From positions 3,175,501 through 3,239,500 of the forward strand of contig JADJRL010000003.1 of assembly GCA_016712225.1 (NCBI GenBank): a stretch of DNA of 64,000 nucleotides, given 5' to 3'. The notes beneath the pieces were generated by a model that saw only the letters and a program-made list of their open reading frames with translations, had not been told where the DNA came from and ran no database searches. This document shows, piece by piece, positions 9,672 to 17,842 of the stretch. This DNA comes from Candidatus Defluviibacterium haderslevense (lineage in GTDB: Bacteria; Bacteroidota; Bacteroidia; Chitinophagales; Saprospiraceae). A program made the position numbers and the translations under genes. How positions within the stretch are numbered: position 1 is the stretch's first letter; each line of letters starts with the position of its first letter.

Positions 9672-12131
9672 TTAGGTTCTACGTTTGAATTTAGCCAGTA
9701 GATTTTCTAGTTCTACTTCGTTGAATATATTGACTTCACGCGGTTTGCTGCCTTCTCCAGCGCTCACTATACCAAGGCTTTCCATCTGGTCCATGATTCT
9801 GCCGGCGCGATTGTAGCCCAGCTTAAGACGGCGTTGGATCATACTGGTACTTCCATGTTGACTTTGCACCACCAGACGGGCTGCTTCATCGAACATTTCA
9901 TCCAAATCATCTGCATTGATGGAATTACCACCTCCTTCAGCATCATCACCCTTGTATTCTGGTAAGAAATAAGGAGCACCATAGCTTTTTTGTTTGCCAA
10001 TATGGTTGATAATTCGCTCTACTTCAGGCGTATCGACAAAAGCACATTGGAGACGAATCATATCACTGCCTACACTGTAGAGCATATCACCTCTACCGAT
10101 AAGTCGTTCAGCACCACCACAATCGAGGATGGTTCTTGAATCTATGTTGGAGGATACTTTGAAGGCTATTCTACCCGGGAAATTCGCTTTAATCAGACCG
10201 GTAATGATTTTAACGGATGGTCTTTGAGTTGCAATGATCAAGTGAATCCCTACGGCCCTTGCCAATTGAGCTAATCGACCTATAGGCATTTCAACTTCTT
10301 TGCCGGCAGTCATAATAAGATCTGCAAACTCATCTATAATCAATACGATGTATGGAAGATATCTGTGACCTTTTTCCGGATTTAATCTGCGACGAGTGAA
10401 TTTATCGTTGTATTCCAAAAGATTACGAACACGGGCCATTTTAAGAAGCTCATATCGCTGATCCATTTCGATGCACAATGAATTTAGGGTATAAATAACT
10501 TTTGAAGTATCGGTAATAATTGCTTCGTCCTGATTTGGCAATTGCGCTAGAAAATGTTTTTCAATCATGGAGTAAATAGGAAGCTCTACTTTCTTCGGAT
10601 CGATCAAAACCAGCTTGACTTCAGATGGATGTTTGCGATAAAGTATAGACATCAATATGGTATTGATACCGACAGATTTACCCTGACCAGTTGCACCGGC
10701 AATCAGTAAGTGGGGCATTTTGGTGAGATCAGCTACGACAACTTCATTCGAAATGTTTTTTCCAAGGGCGATCGGAATTTCCATTTTTGGATCATTGAAT
10801 CGTTCGGATTTCAATAAGTCCTTAAGAGCTACGATTTGTTTGTTTTTATTGGCAACTTCAATACCGATGGTTCCTCTCCCGGGGATTGGGGCTATAATCC
10901 GAATGCCTTGTGCAGAAAGACTAAGCGCTATATCATCTTCCAAACTTTTAATTCGAGAGATTCTAACACCGGGTGCCGGTACGATTTCATATAGGGTAAC
11001 GGTTGGACCTATGGTTGCTTTAATTTTTTGGATCTCAATTTTATAATTGAGTAGGGTAGCGATGATTTGATTTTTATTGGCTTCTAAATCAGAGCGATCG
11101 ATTTCGAATTTTTGGTCATTATAATCATTCAGCATGTCTAAAGAAGGTGGTGTATAACCACTCAAATCAGCTTTGTGATCATATAACTCGCCACTCCCAT
11201 CGACCCAGCCGTCCTCGTCTTCGAGGACGGACTGGTTTGAACGGGATTCGCTAAGTTCTATATCGTAAGCCGGATCTAAAGGAAGAGCTGGAAGCTCTGA
11301 TTCAGTATCCGGAACATTTATTTCAAGACTAGGTCCAAAAGTTGAAATGGGTTCTGTTGCTTTCATTCCAATCGTGGCAGCCAGGCCATCACGTTCAGAA
11401 AAGTCACCAAAATCCACATCTATACTAGAGGATGATTTTTTGGATGATTTCAAAAAAGATTCGGGTGCTTTAAAATCATCTTGATCTGGGGAAGACGATT
11501 TGGAACCCCAATTCCAAAGGTTATTTATAGAAGAATCACCTGTTGTAGCCAATTGAAGGGATTGGAGATTGGGATTGAAAAACCAGATGATAAGGGCGAA
11601 CATTGCGAATATTAAGGCTACGCCCAGTCCAATTTCACCAACCATGGAGCTAAACCAGAAGTTGGTTCGACCACCGAAGGTACCGCCATAAGGGAATGGT
11701 GCATCTTTAAATATGAAATCAAATATCATGGCGAGCAACGCCATAAAAATGAAAGTATGGGATAAAAATCGGAGGAAAGCCAACCAGCCACTCTTTCTTA
11801 GAAATCTAAATCCTAAATGGACCAATACTGGGATGAATAGGAAGCTTGCGATTCCAAATCCATAATAGAAGAAGGCGTGTGAAGAAAAGGCGCCGAGGCG
11901 TCCCAACCAATTGGATACTTCAACATTGGATTTGAAGAGAATATGCCAGGAGTAGCTGAGCACTTTATCCTGATCTGATTTCCAGGAAACGAGATAGGAG
12001 AGGAAGGAGATCATGAGGTAAAGGGCGAACATAAAACAACTCATTCCAAGAATCTTGGAGATCCGTTCATCTTTCCGCCACTGGGTCCACTGCTCCCACG
12101 CTGTTGTTTTTTTAGTCTTTGACCGAGACAT
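9672..12131 (-). CDS. ftsK: DNA translocase FtsK
   Basis: An 819-residue FtsK/SpoIIIE protein. The N-terminal ~190 residues contain four to five hydrophobic segments, followed by an acidic, low-complexity linker, the alpha/beta motor domain with Walker A GATGQGKSVG and Walker B VLIIDEFADL, and a C-terminal winged-helix gamma domain (QRRLKLGYNRAGRIMDQME) that reads KOPS-type sites. The protein pumps chromosome termini through the division septum. The start at 12131 is preferred over an upstream in-frame ATG at 12176 because MSRSKTKK is a typical cytosolic leader and the extra residues look non-native. Confidence 0.96.
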   Translation of the reverse strand: MSRSKTKKTTAWEQWTQWRKDERISKILGMSCFMFALYLMISFLSYLVSWKSDQDKVLSYSWHILFKSNVEVSNWLGRLGAFSSHAFFYYGFGIASFLFIPVLVHLGFRFLRKSGWLAFLRFLSHTFIFMALLAMIFDFIFKDAPFPYGGTFGGRTNFWFSSMVGEIGLGVALIFAMFALIIWFFNPNLQSLQLATTGDSSINNLWNWGSKSSSPDQDDFKAPESFLKSSKKSSSSIDVDFGDFSERDGLAATIGMKATEPISTFGPSLEINVPDTESELPALPLDPAYDIELSESRSNQSVLEDEDGWVDGSGELYDHKADLSGYTPPSLDMLNDYNDQKFEIDRSDLEANKNQIIATLLNYKIEIQKIKATIGPTVTLYEIVPAPGVRISRIKSLEDDIALSLSAQGIRIIAPIPGRGTIGIEVANKNKQIVALKDLLKSERFNDPKMEIPIALGKNISNEVVVADLTKMPHLLIAGATGQGKSVGINTILMSILYRKHPSEVKLVLIDPKKVELPIYSMIEKHFLAQLPNQDEAIITDTSKVIYTLNSLCIEMDQRYELLKMARVRNLLEYNDKFTRRRLNPEKGHRYLPYIVLIIDEFADLIMTAGKEVEMPIGRLAQLARAVGIHLIIATQRPSVKIITGLIKANFPGRIAFKVSSNIDSRTILDCGGAERLIGRGDMLYSVGSDMIRLQCAFVDTPEVERIINHIGKQKSYGAPYFLPEYKGDDAEGGGNSINADDLDEMFDEAARLVVQSQHGSTSMIQRRLKLGYNRAGRIMDQMESLGIVSAGEGSKPREVNIFNEVELENLLAKFKRRT

Positions 12132-12362
12132 ATTGATAGAGATTAATATATAATAGGAGCACAAATATATGTTCAATTCAACATATTAAAAAAATAAATA
12201 ACCTATTTTTAATTATAAATGTGATAAATACATATTATTTAAATATTTAATATGTATATTTATTATTACATATAAAAAAATATTAATGTGTAAAACATAT
12301 TAAAATAATATCTTATATAATCATTTTTTATGATATTACTTAGCCTTGAAATAATTAAATCG

Positions 12363-12370
12363 TAGTTTTG
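12363..12370 (+). promoter_or_regulatory. Candidate -7 element (TAnnTTTG) of the saccharopine dehydrogenase-like gene
   Basis: TAGTTTTG matches the Bacteroidota -7 consensus and lies 21 bp before the chosen start codon. The expected TTTG at -33 is not clear (a TTG occurs at 12346 with short spacing). The 12177-12362 stretch upstream is very AT-rich and shows no other feature. Confidence 0.5.
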
Positions 12371-12391
12371 CATCTCAAAAAAAAAATTAAA

Positions 12392-13564
12392 ATGTATCAT
12401 CCACACAAGGTCATTATTGTCGGGGCGGGGGGAATTGGTAGGGCGGTTGGCCTTATTTTGGCTGACATGCCTGAAATTGATGCAGACATCTTCATCGGAG
12501 ACTTAGAACATCGTATTGCTTCCGATGTAGTGGATTGGATTAAAGAAGGATCCTCTTCTCTTGCACAAATAGAGCCTTTTGTAGTGCATCCTACCGAGAC
12601 GACGGATCAAATGGATTATGTATTCAAGTCCGGTGAGATTATTCTGGATTGCCTGCCTGGAGGAGAGGCTCCTAGAATGGCGGCAATAGCATTAAAGTAT
12701 GGACTACATTATGTGAATCTAACAGAATATGTAAAAGAATCTGATCAAATCCTACAGATGAGTCAGGGCGCACAGACTGGTTTTGTGTTGCAAGCAGGAC
12801 TAGCTCCAGGGTACATCAACATCTTAACGCATCACCTATATAAGGAGTTTGTTTCTAAATATGGAGATCAGGAGGTGGATCATGTATCGATGAAAGTTGG
12901 CGCTTTAACCCGGATGACTACAGGTCCGCACTATTATGGCTTTACCTGGAGTCCCATTGGTGTTGCCACTGAATATGTAAAGGACGCCATTGTGCTCAGG
13001 AATGGAAATTCTCAAATGATGCCTGCCTTGTCTGAAACTACCCAACTAATTATAGATGGTATTCACTATGAGGATGATTTTACTTCCGGAGGTGCTGCCG
13101 ATATGCCTGAATTTTTTAAGAATAAAGTCAAGTCGCTCGATTATAAAACCATCCGATATCCAGGTCATTACCAATGGGTGAGGGAGCAACTGAAAGAAAT
13201 GGGAAATGTCCCGGACAAAGATCAGGTGCTGCTTAAGCGTATGTTGAATGACATTCCGCTTGTTGATGATGACCTTATTATATTATACGCGTCTGTCAAA
13301 GGAAAGGACAAGCAGGGTAATCTAAGAATCATAGAGAAAAGTAAGCGAATAGAGCCCATGATGATCGGCAGCCACAAGCTTAAAGCCATCCAATTGACCA
13401 CTGCCGCACCTATGTTGGAATGTGCCCGAATGTTGCTTACAGGCCATTACAAAGGTCCAATCCTACAGTCACAAATCAATACAGAAGAATTTCTCAAGGG
13501 GCCATTTGTCCAATTAGCATACGGTTCCAATCGGTCTAAGGAAAAAATGAAATTAGAACAGTAG
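12392..13564 (+). CDS. Saccharopine dehydrogenase family protein
   Basis: A 390-residue NAD(P)-dependent oxidoreductase. The Rossmann motif VIIVGAGGIGRAVG is at the N-terminus, and the segments LDCLPGGEAP and AGLAPGYIN are typical of the saccharopine dehydrogenase/LYS9 fold. It may act in lysine metabolism or be a related carboxynorspermidine or homospermidine-type enzyme; the sequence alone does not decide. The start at 12392 is chosen since the upstream frame from 12368 begins inside the candidate promoter. It is a single-gene unit next to tRNA-Lys. Confidence 0.82.
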   Translation: MYHPHKVIIVGAGGIGRAVGLILADMPEIDADIFIGDLEHRIASDVVDWIKEGSSSLAQIEPFVVHPTETTDQMDYVFKSGEIILDCLPGGEAPRMAAIALKYGLHYVNLTEYVKESDQILQMSQGAQTGFVLQAGLAPGYINILTHHLYKEFVSKYGDQEVDHVSMKVGALTRMTTGPHYYGFTWSPIGVATEYVKDAIVLRNGNSQMMPALSETTQLIIDGIHYEDDFTSGGAADMPEFFKNKVKSLDYKTIRYPGHYQWVREQLKEMGNVPDKDQVLLKRMLNDIPLVDDDLIILYASVKGKDKQGNLRIIEKSKRIEPMMIGSHKLKAIQLTTAAPMLECARMLLTGHYKGPILQSQINTEEFLKGPFVQLAYGSNRSKEKMKLEQ

Positions 13565-13656
13565 TCTATAAATTGGAACAAAATGCCCATAAATAAGGCC
13601 TTTCGATGGATTTTTATATTAAAAAAAATATTTATTTGTGAATAATACCATAATGG

Positions 13657-13688
13657 TTTGGAAAAGAGCTTAGAGCAATATATTTTTG
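13657..13688 (+). promoter_or_regulatory. Bacteroidota-type promoter of tRNA-Lys
   Basis: TTTG at 13657-13660, a 20-bp spacer and TATTTTTG at 13681-13688 fit the -33/-7 consensus of the primary sigma factor of Bacteroidota. The predicted transcription start is about 25 bp before the tRNA. Confidence 0.85.
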
Positions 13689-13718
13689 CACTCGTTTTAC
13701 AAAAAAACGTATTCCTCT

Positions 13719-13791
13719 GATCTGTTAGCTCAGCTGGTAGAGCATCGGCCTTTTAAGCCGTGGGCCTTGGGTTCGAATCCCAAACAGATCA
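13719..13791 (+). tRNA. tRNA-Lys (anticodon UUU)
   Basis: A 73-nt cloverleaf: acceptor GATCTGT pairs with ACAGATC, D arm GCTC/GAGC, anticodon loop CTTTTAA (anticodon TTT), T arm TTGGG/CCCAA with loop TTCGAAT, and discriminator A. The outermost anticodon-stem pair is T-T, a mismatch. CCA is not encoded. The 3' 17 nt are part of the attachment repeat of the island, and the tRNA is left intact after integration. Confidence 0.97.
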
Positions 13792-13837
13792 CTTTAAACC
13801 CTTGTAAGTCGTTGATTTTCAAGGGTTTTTTGTTTTT
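13775..13837 (+). repeat. attL: left attachment-site repeat (with tRNA terminator)
   Basis: Sixty-three bases matching 51318-51380 with two mismatches. It covers the last 17 nt of tRNA-Lys, plus a terminator: stem AAACCCTTG (13796-13804) with CAAGGGTTT (13820-13828), followed by a T-rich tail. Carrying both tRNA 3' end and terminator means insertion restores a full tRNA transcription unit. Confidence 0.95.
13796..13837 (+). terminator. Rho-independent terminator of tRNA-Lys
   Basis: A 9-bp perfect stem followed by TTTTTTGTTTTT directly after the tRNA. A second copy (51339-51380) lies at the right end of the island, with one loop-region and one near-stem substitution. Confidence 0.88.
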
Positions 13838-13861
13838 GGGTCTCATTAGGGTCTCACTTTT
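13838..13861 (+). repeat. Candidate arm-type integrase site, left copy
   Basis: A 24-bp sequence immediately inside attL is identical to 51167-51190 near the integrase start. It contains GGGTCTCA twice, 11 bp apart. Position beside the core and repetition on both sides are what is expected of arm-type sites bound by the N-terminal domain of tyrosine integrases. Confidence 0.75.
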
Positions 13862-14087
13862 GAAGAACTTTAATGAACTATAATAAACTGTATTTCAAAG
13901 GTAATCATTGGTTTTTTATTTTTTTTTATATTTTTCCAACACCTTTTTTTACCCCTCTTTTCAATTTCTTTTGAGAACCTCCCCCTTGCTACTCTCCAAC
14001 CCTACACCCCCTTGTTATCCTTGCAGTGAAAGTTTCCCTGCCCCTTTATTCTAAAGGTGATCTTTTAATTTCTTAATTTATTTTAAA
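13862..14087 (+). other. Pyrimidine-rich leader upstream of the first island gene
   Basis: A 226-bp stretch with very few G on the plus strand, including long C/T runs around 13935-14050. It precedes the 14088 gene. Similar C-rich, G-poor stretches occur at about 14560-15100 and 37990-38240. It may be a long untranslated leader; no clear promoter element was found. Confidence 0.4.
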
Positions 14088-14468
14088 ATGGTAACAGTTT
14101 CGAGTTATTCCATCAAGAAAAATTCTGATGGAGAAGATTTTATTGTTTTGGTTCTTACTGGAGATTTAGAATTTATTCAATCACAAGAAGGTAGACTTTA
14201 TGCTACGGTCAAAAAAGCTAACATAGCTTCTACGTTTTCTGAAGATGTAGCTAAAACTATGATCGGTAAGCAACTTCCTGGGTCAATAGACAAGAAGGAA
14301 TGTGAACCTTATGATTATGTGGTTCCAGAAACAGGTAAGATCCTAGAGCTTAATTACAGGTGGGTTTATGTCCCAGATAACAGGCAAGATGAGAACACTG
14401 TTATTTCCAACGCTGTGAGAGCAGATGTCAATTTATTTAGTACAAATGGTAACTTAGTAGAAGCTTAA
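14088..14468 (+). CDS. Conserved mobile-element protein of unknown function
   Basis: A 126-residue cytosolic protein with no signal peptide or membrane segment. It has an N-terminal strand-rich part containing DFIVLVLTGDLEF, then a central KKANIAS and a KQLPGSIDKKECEPYDY segment. From memory the pattern resembles small proteins found on Bacteroidota plasmids and elements, but no function is known to me. It is the first gene inside attL, with its own terminator, and the strongly coding-like sequence is set between G-poor flanks. A DNA-binding or replication-accessory role would be speculation. Confidence 0.75.
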   Translation: MVTVSSYSIKKNSDGEDFIVLVLTGDLEFIQSQEGRLYATVKKANIASTFSEDVAKTMIGKQLPGSIDKKECEPYDYVVPETGKILELNYRWVYVPDNRQDENTVISNAVRADVNLFSTNGNLVEA

Positions 14469-14483
14469 CTGTTACCATTATTT

Positions 14484-14520
14484 GGAGGGTGTATGTCGTT
14501 GATGTACACCTTCCTTTTTT
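14484..14520 (+). terminator. Rho-independent terminator after the 14088 gene
   Basis: GGAGGGTGTA (14484-14493) pairs with TACACCTTCC (14505-14514) with one G-T pair and an 11-nt loop, followed by six T. It ends the 14088 gene 15 nt past its stop. Confidence 0.88.
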
Positions 14521-15372
14521 ATGTTTAATTTATTTATACAGATATGTTTATTTTGATAGAACGGATTTTTGTATCTCCATGTTTCTTGTGTGCTCTTTCC
14601 CTTTAGGTAGCTTTTGTTTCCACTCATAGCACAGCTGTTATATGGCATTCCTCAACTTCACTTACACAAAAACGTGTGCCAAAACCCTTTGGGTTTATCA
14701 TGATCTATAAGCCTCACCTAAGCCTATGCACTTATAGAACATTTGTCACAGATTTTTGTAGGTAAGCTTGTTTCGTCATCCACAGCTTTCCTGTCTTTAT
14801 AAGAGTTTTCATTCTTTCTTTCATGGTCTAGATAAGCTATACACATGCCTACCCATTTTATCTAGCCTCATTCTCTCTTTCATTTCAAACACTTATAAAT
14901 CCACCGCTGCTTACTTGTTTTTGAGCTGGCAGCTGGGAGCCTTCCGCTGCACATAAGCTTATCTATTTAACCACCTCTGGTGGTATTTTTTAAAGGTATG
15001 CTTGCTGATCACAGTGGCCAATGCTTTCATCCCTTCGGGATTCTCAGCCTTGACAGAAGGCTCCACCAGCTCTGTAGCCAGCTCTATGCAGCAGGATAAG
15101 GAGTTTTGCTACTATAGCGTTTATTTTATTTTTAATAATTATTGCTGATATTTTGCTCCGTACAATTATTAGGCAATTTGTAACTTTTTTAGAAATCTTA
15201 TGGATATTTTAAACTTTCTTTAAATTGCAGTTTGATACCTTTTAAGAATTTGTTATTGGGACATTATGCTCAAGGTAGTTTGCAAAATATATATTATTAA
15301 TTATATGTTAATGTTGGATTTAAGTAAGCTTTACTAAATAACAAAACATACTTATAATAAACAAGGATATTT
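14521..15372 (+). other. 852-bp non-coding stretch with C-rich sequence and hairpins
   Basis: No credible gene; a 62-codon frame at 14768 has no supporting features. There are hairpins at 14970-14984 (ACCACC/GGTGGT, then a T-run, terminator-like), 15029-15041 (ATCCC/GGGAT) and 15046-15062 (AGCCTT/AAGGCT), all rightward. The terminator-like hairpin implies a transcript from somewhere upstream, perhaps a small RNA. The part after 15120 is AT-rich and leads to the 15373 gene. Confidence 0.5.
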
Positions 15373-15786
15373 ATGAATAAAGAGAAATTTATTTCGAAAA
15401 TAAAAAATGCAAATAATCAAGGGACATTTCTATCTAAAAAGCATGATCCAAATTTTTGTTTTAATACTGAATTCACAGGGTTCTATACTGCATTGACTCT
15501 TCAAATGTCTAGTAGTCTTTCAGTTTTTATAGATTCCCAAAATTATGATGTTTTAATGTTTGTAAATACATCTTACCAGAATTACTACTATGAAATTATC
15601 CCTAATCCAGTTCTTAGTTATAAGATTGGCTTTACACCTAAAATTAATTATCTCAATAATAATTGGGACAGATTAATTGTAGTAAATTCAAAAGCCCAAG
15701 GGTATCATTGTCATGTTCAAAGTAGCGCATGGATTTCAGGAAGTATTTCATCTAATAAACTTATTTTAATAGGTGTATTAAGTTGA
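15373..15786 (+). CDS. Hypothetical protein, 137 aa
   Basis: Not recognised. A soluble-looking protein rich in aromatic residues and beta-strand-like segments, with no signal peptide, membrane segment or Cys cluster. It is the only rightward gene in this part, facing the leftward defence block. Low-GC codon use like the rest of the island supports it being a real gene, but no family can be named. Confidence 0.55.
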   Translation: MNKEKFISKIKNANNQGTFLSKKHDPNFCFNTEFTGFYTALTLQMSSSLSVFIDSQNYDVLMFVNTSYQNYYYEIIPNPVLSYKIGFTPKINYLNNNWDRLIVVNSKAQGYHCHVQSSAWISGSISSNKLILIGVLS

Positions 15787-15932
15787 ATTAAATAAATTTT
15801 ATAAGGTTAAATTCAATGCTTGCATCGACTAAAAAGAATTTATATCTTATTTCGTATATCTAAGGAATTGAATTATTTTTTCTAAAATAAGTTGACAAAC
15901 AGATTAAGAAGAAATTGTATAAAATTCGCATT

Positions 15933-16685
15933 TTAGAAATCTTCTTTCAATTGTTTAATTGTTATTATTCTTGTACTCAATTTTTCTACTTCTTGTTTTG
16001 AATATTTTTTACTTTTGGTGGTTTTAAGCAAGTTTATAAACTCTAATATTTCTTCATCATTATTAATAAATATATACTTTATATCGTCAGGTGTAAATTC
16101 AAGTTTCAAATGCTTAACTGAACTATTAATGGATTTTAGATTAGTTTTTGTAGGCAAATATGCTCCACCCAATATCGTTTGATAATTAGTAGAATATGAA
16201 GGACAATATCTCCATTCCCTTTCATCGTAATATTTTGAAACTGAGCTGTTCTCTATTAAATTATCTTTTTTCCTTTCATAATTTTTGCAATATCTAAGTT
16301 GATTTAAGATTGCTTGATCAATTTTAGAGTTAAAATCCCAAAACAAGCCAGCCTTTTTTAAAATAAAATTATCATAAATTACTTTTATACTGCTTGATAA
16401 AATTGAATTAGCTTCTAAATACAATACCGGATTTAATTGATTTCTTATTCCCCATTCTTTGGTTAAGCCTAATCCATAATTTCCATAAGCAACTAGATGT
16501 TTTTTAATTTTTCCCAAAGGAATATCGCAAAAGCAAACCATTGGCGCTGCGTAATCTAATATTCTATTTCCACCAAGATCTAAGGATTCAATACAATAAT
16601 ATATATTAAAATTGTTATTAAGTATCCCGATTAAATTTTCCTTTTTATTTGTAAAATGAAATAAAGTATTTGAACTGATTGGCAT
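15933..16685 (-). CDS. AbiGi-like abortive infection protein
   Basis: A 250-residue protein with N-terminal SSNTLFHFT, a following ILNNNFNIYYCIE segment and a central MVCFCDIPL stretch, which is the pattern of the AbiGi family (named as the putative antitoxin side of the lactococcal AbiG abortive infection system). A conserved REWRY motif is at about residues 155-160. No AbiGii-type partner is adjacent, so the usual pair is incomplete or has another partner. It is the last gene of a leftward block after the restriction enzyme and nuclease genes, 156 bp from the latter. Family recall is from pattern memory. Confidence 0.68.
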   Translation of the reverse strand: MPISSNTLFHFTNKKENLIGILNNNFNIYYCIESLDLGGNRILDYAAPMVCFCDIPLGKIKKHLVAYGNYGLGLTKEWGIRNQLNPVLYLEANSILSSSIKVIYDNFILKKAGLFWDFNSKIDQAILNQLRYCKNYERKKDNLIENSSVSKYYDEREWRYCPSYSTNYQTILGGAYLPTKTNLKSINSSVKHLKLEFTPDDIKYIFINNDEEILEFINLLKTTKSKKYSKQEVEKLSTRIITIKQLKEDF

Positions 16686-16841
16686 AATTTATATATTATT
16701 AAATATTTACTTTAAAATAAATTGAAAATGAAATATCTTGTGGGCATGTGTTGTTTAATAAACAGTTTTTACTCCATATACTTTTAAAATTGAATTTGTA
16801 TTTGCCTCGGTCTTCATTTAATAAATTTAATACCCCATGAA

Positions 16842-17810
16842 TTATTTAGCTTCAATCCAATTTACAAAACTATTAAAATCTTTTTCATTATCTATATAGA
16901 ATGAATAACCATTTTGCCAATTACCTATTTCAAGCTGCCTTTTCATTTTCTCTTGAATTAAATTTTCTGCACCCTCAAATCTTCCAGTTATATAAACATT
17001 AATAAATTTTTCTCTAAACATTGTACTTATAGCTTCAAAGCCATCATAATTTCTTCTTATGCCTCCAAATCTCCTTCTTGAAGGATCACCTTCTTTATAC
17101 TTCAAACAAAAATCCAAAGCCCTTTTTGCAAAAGAATATTTTAACTTTGGAAGTACTTCTTCCCACGTAATATTTTGATTCAACTTACTTGGTTTGCTCT
17201 TTCTTGTACGTTCTTCATAAACTTCACTTAATTCTTTTAAGGGAAGTCTCTGTTCAAAATTAAAAAATATTTGATCTTCCAATTTTAGGACTTGAACTGC
17301 AAAACAAGTTATGTCCAGCCCATATTTATTAATTAACCATTCTGATGCTATAATAACTTCAGGATCATAAAATTCTGATATTAGGATGATTTTTATATGT
17401 TCATTTAATTGGTTGTTATTTATTAAATCAATTAATTCTGATGGTTCAGGATTGATGTCTCTTTGAACTGTGGATATTAATTTTTCATTATCCCAGTTTG
17501 CCACCATTGAAGCATATGATAGTGATTGGAGCAATTGGAATTTGTCCTTGTCTCTTTTCAGTTCAATGACTATTAATGAACTGTCTGAAGAATCAAAAGC
17601 TAATAAGTCTATAGAATTACCAACTGATGAATGAGGCTTTATTTCTTGTCCAATAAGATAGGCAGATGGAAGTCCTAATTCATTTTTTACAGTATCCCAT
17701 GAATTAACTATACTTTGTTGAAAATCATACCGCTCAAGAATATTCTCTGTTTTCAATTCTGCTTTGCTCAAAGGCTCAAAGGACTTTATATTAGTATTGT
17801 ATCTTAGCAT
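16842..17810 (-). CDS. PD-(D/E)XK nuclease-like protein
   Basis: A 322-residue protein. The N-terminal half has NSIDLLAFD, then LIVIELKRD, giving the D-(n)-ExK signature of restriction-type and NucS-like nucleases, followed by a LLQSLSYASMV helix as in NucS/DUF91 proteins. The C-terminal half is a basic domain with DPSRRRFGG. It is 32 bp downstream of the type IIG gene and read in the same direction, so it could assist or replace cleavage, or be an independent defence nuclease. There is no signal peptide. Confidence 0.75.
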   Translation of the reverse strand: MLRYNTNIKSFEPLSKAELKTENILERYDFQQSIVNSWDTVKNELGLPSAYLIGQEIKPHSSVGNSIDLLAFDSSDSSLIVIELKRDKDKFQLLQSLSYASMVANWDNEKLISTVQRDINPEPSELIDLINNNQLNEHIKIILISEFYDPEVIIASEWLINKYGLDITCFAVQVLKLEDQIFFNFEQRLPLKELSEVYEERTRKSKPSKLNQNITWEEVLPKLKYSFAKRALDFCLKYKEGDPSRRRFGGIRRNYDGFEAISTMFREKFINVYITGRFEGAENLIQEKMKRQLEIGNWQNGYSFYIDNEKDFNSFVNWIEAK

Positions 17811-17842
17811 TTTCTTTTTAATTTAATTTTTATTTTACAATT

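Noticed and set aside
10720..11046. Antisense frame in ftsK (also antisense frames in rarA, GH65 and others)
   Set aside because: All lie within well-supported genes on the opposite strand and lack features of their own.
13686..13883. A 65-codon open frame on the plus strand
   Set aside because: It covers the tRNA-Lys gene and attL; the frame is incidental.
14768..14956. A 62-codon open frame in the left non-coding stretch
   Set aside because: No start context, composition driven by C-rich sequence, no recognisable features.
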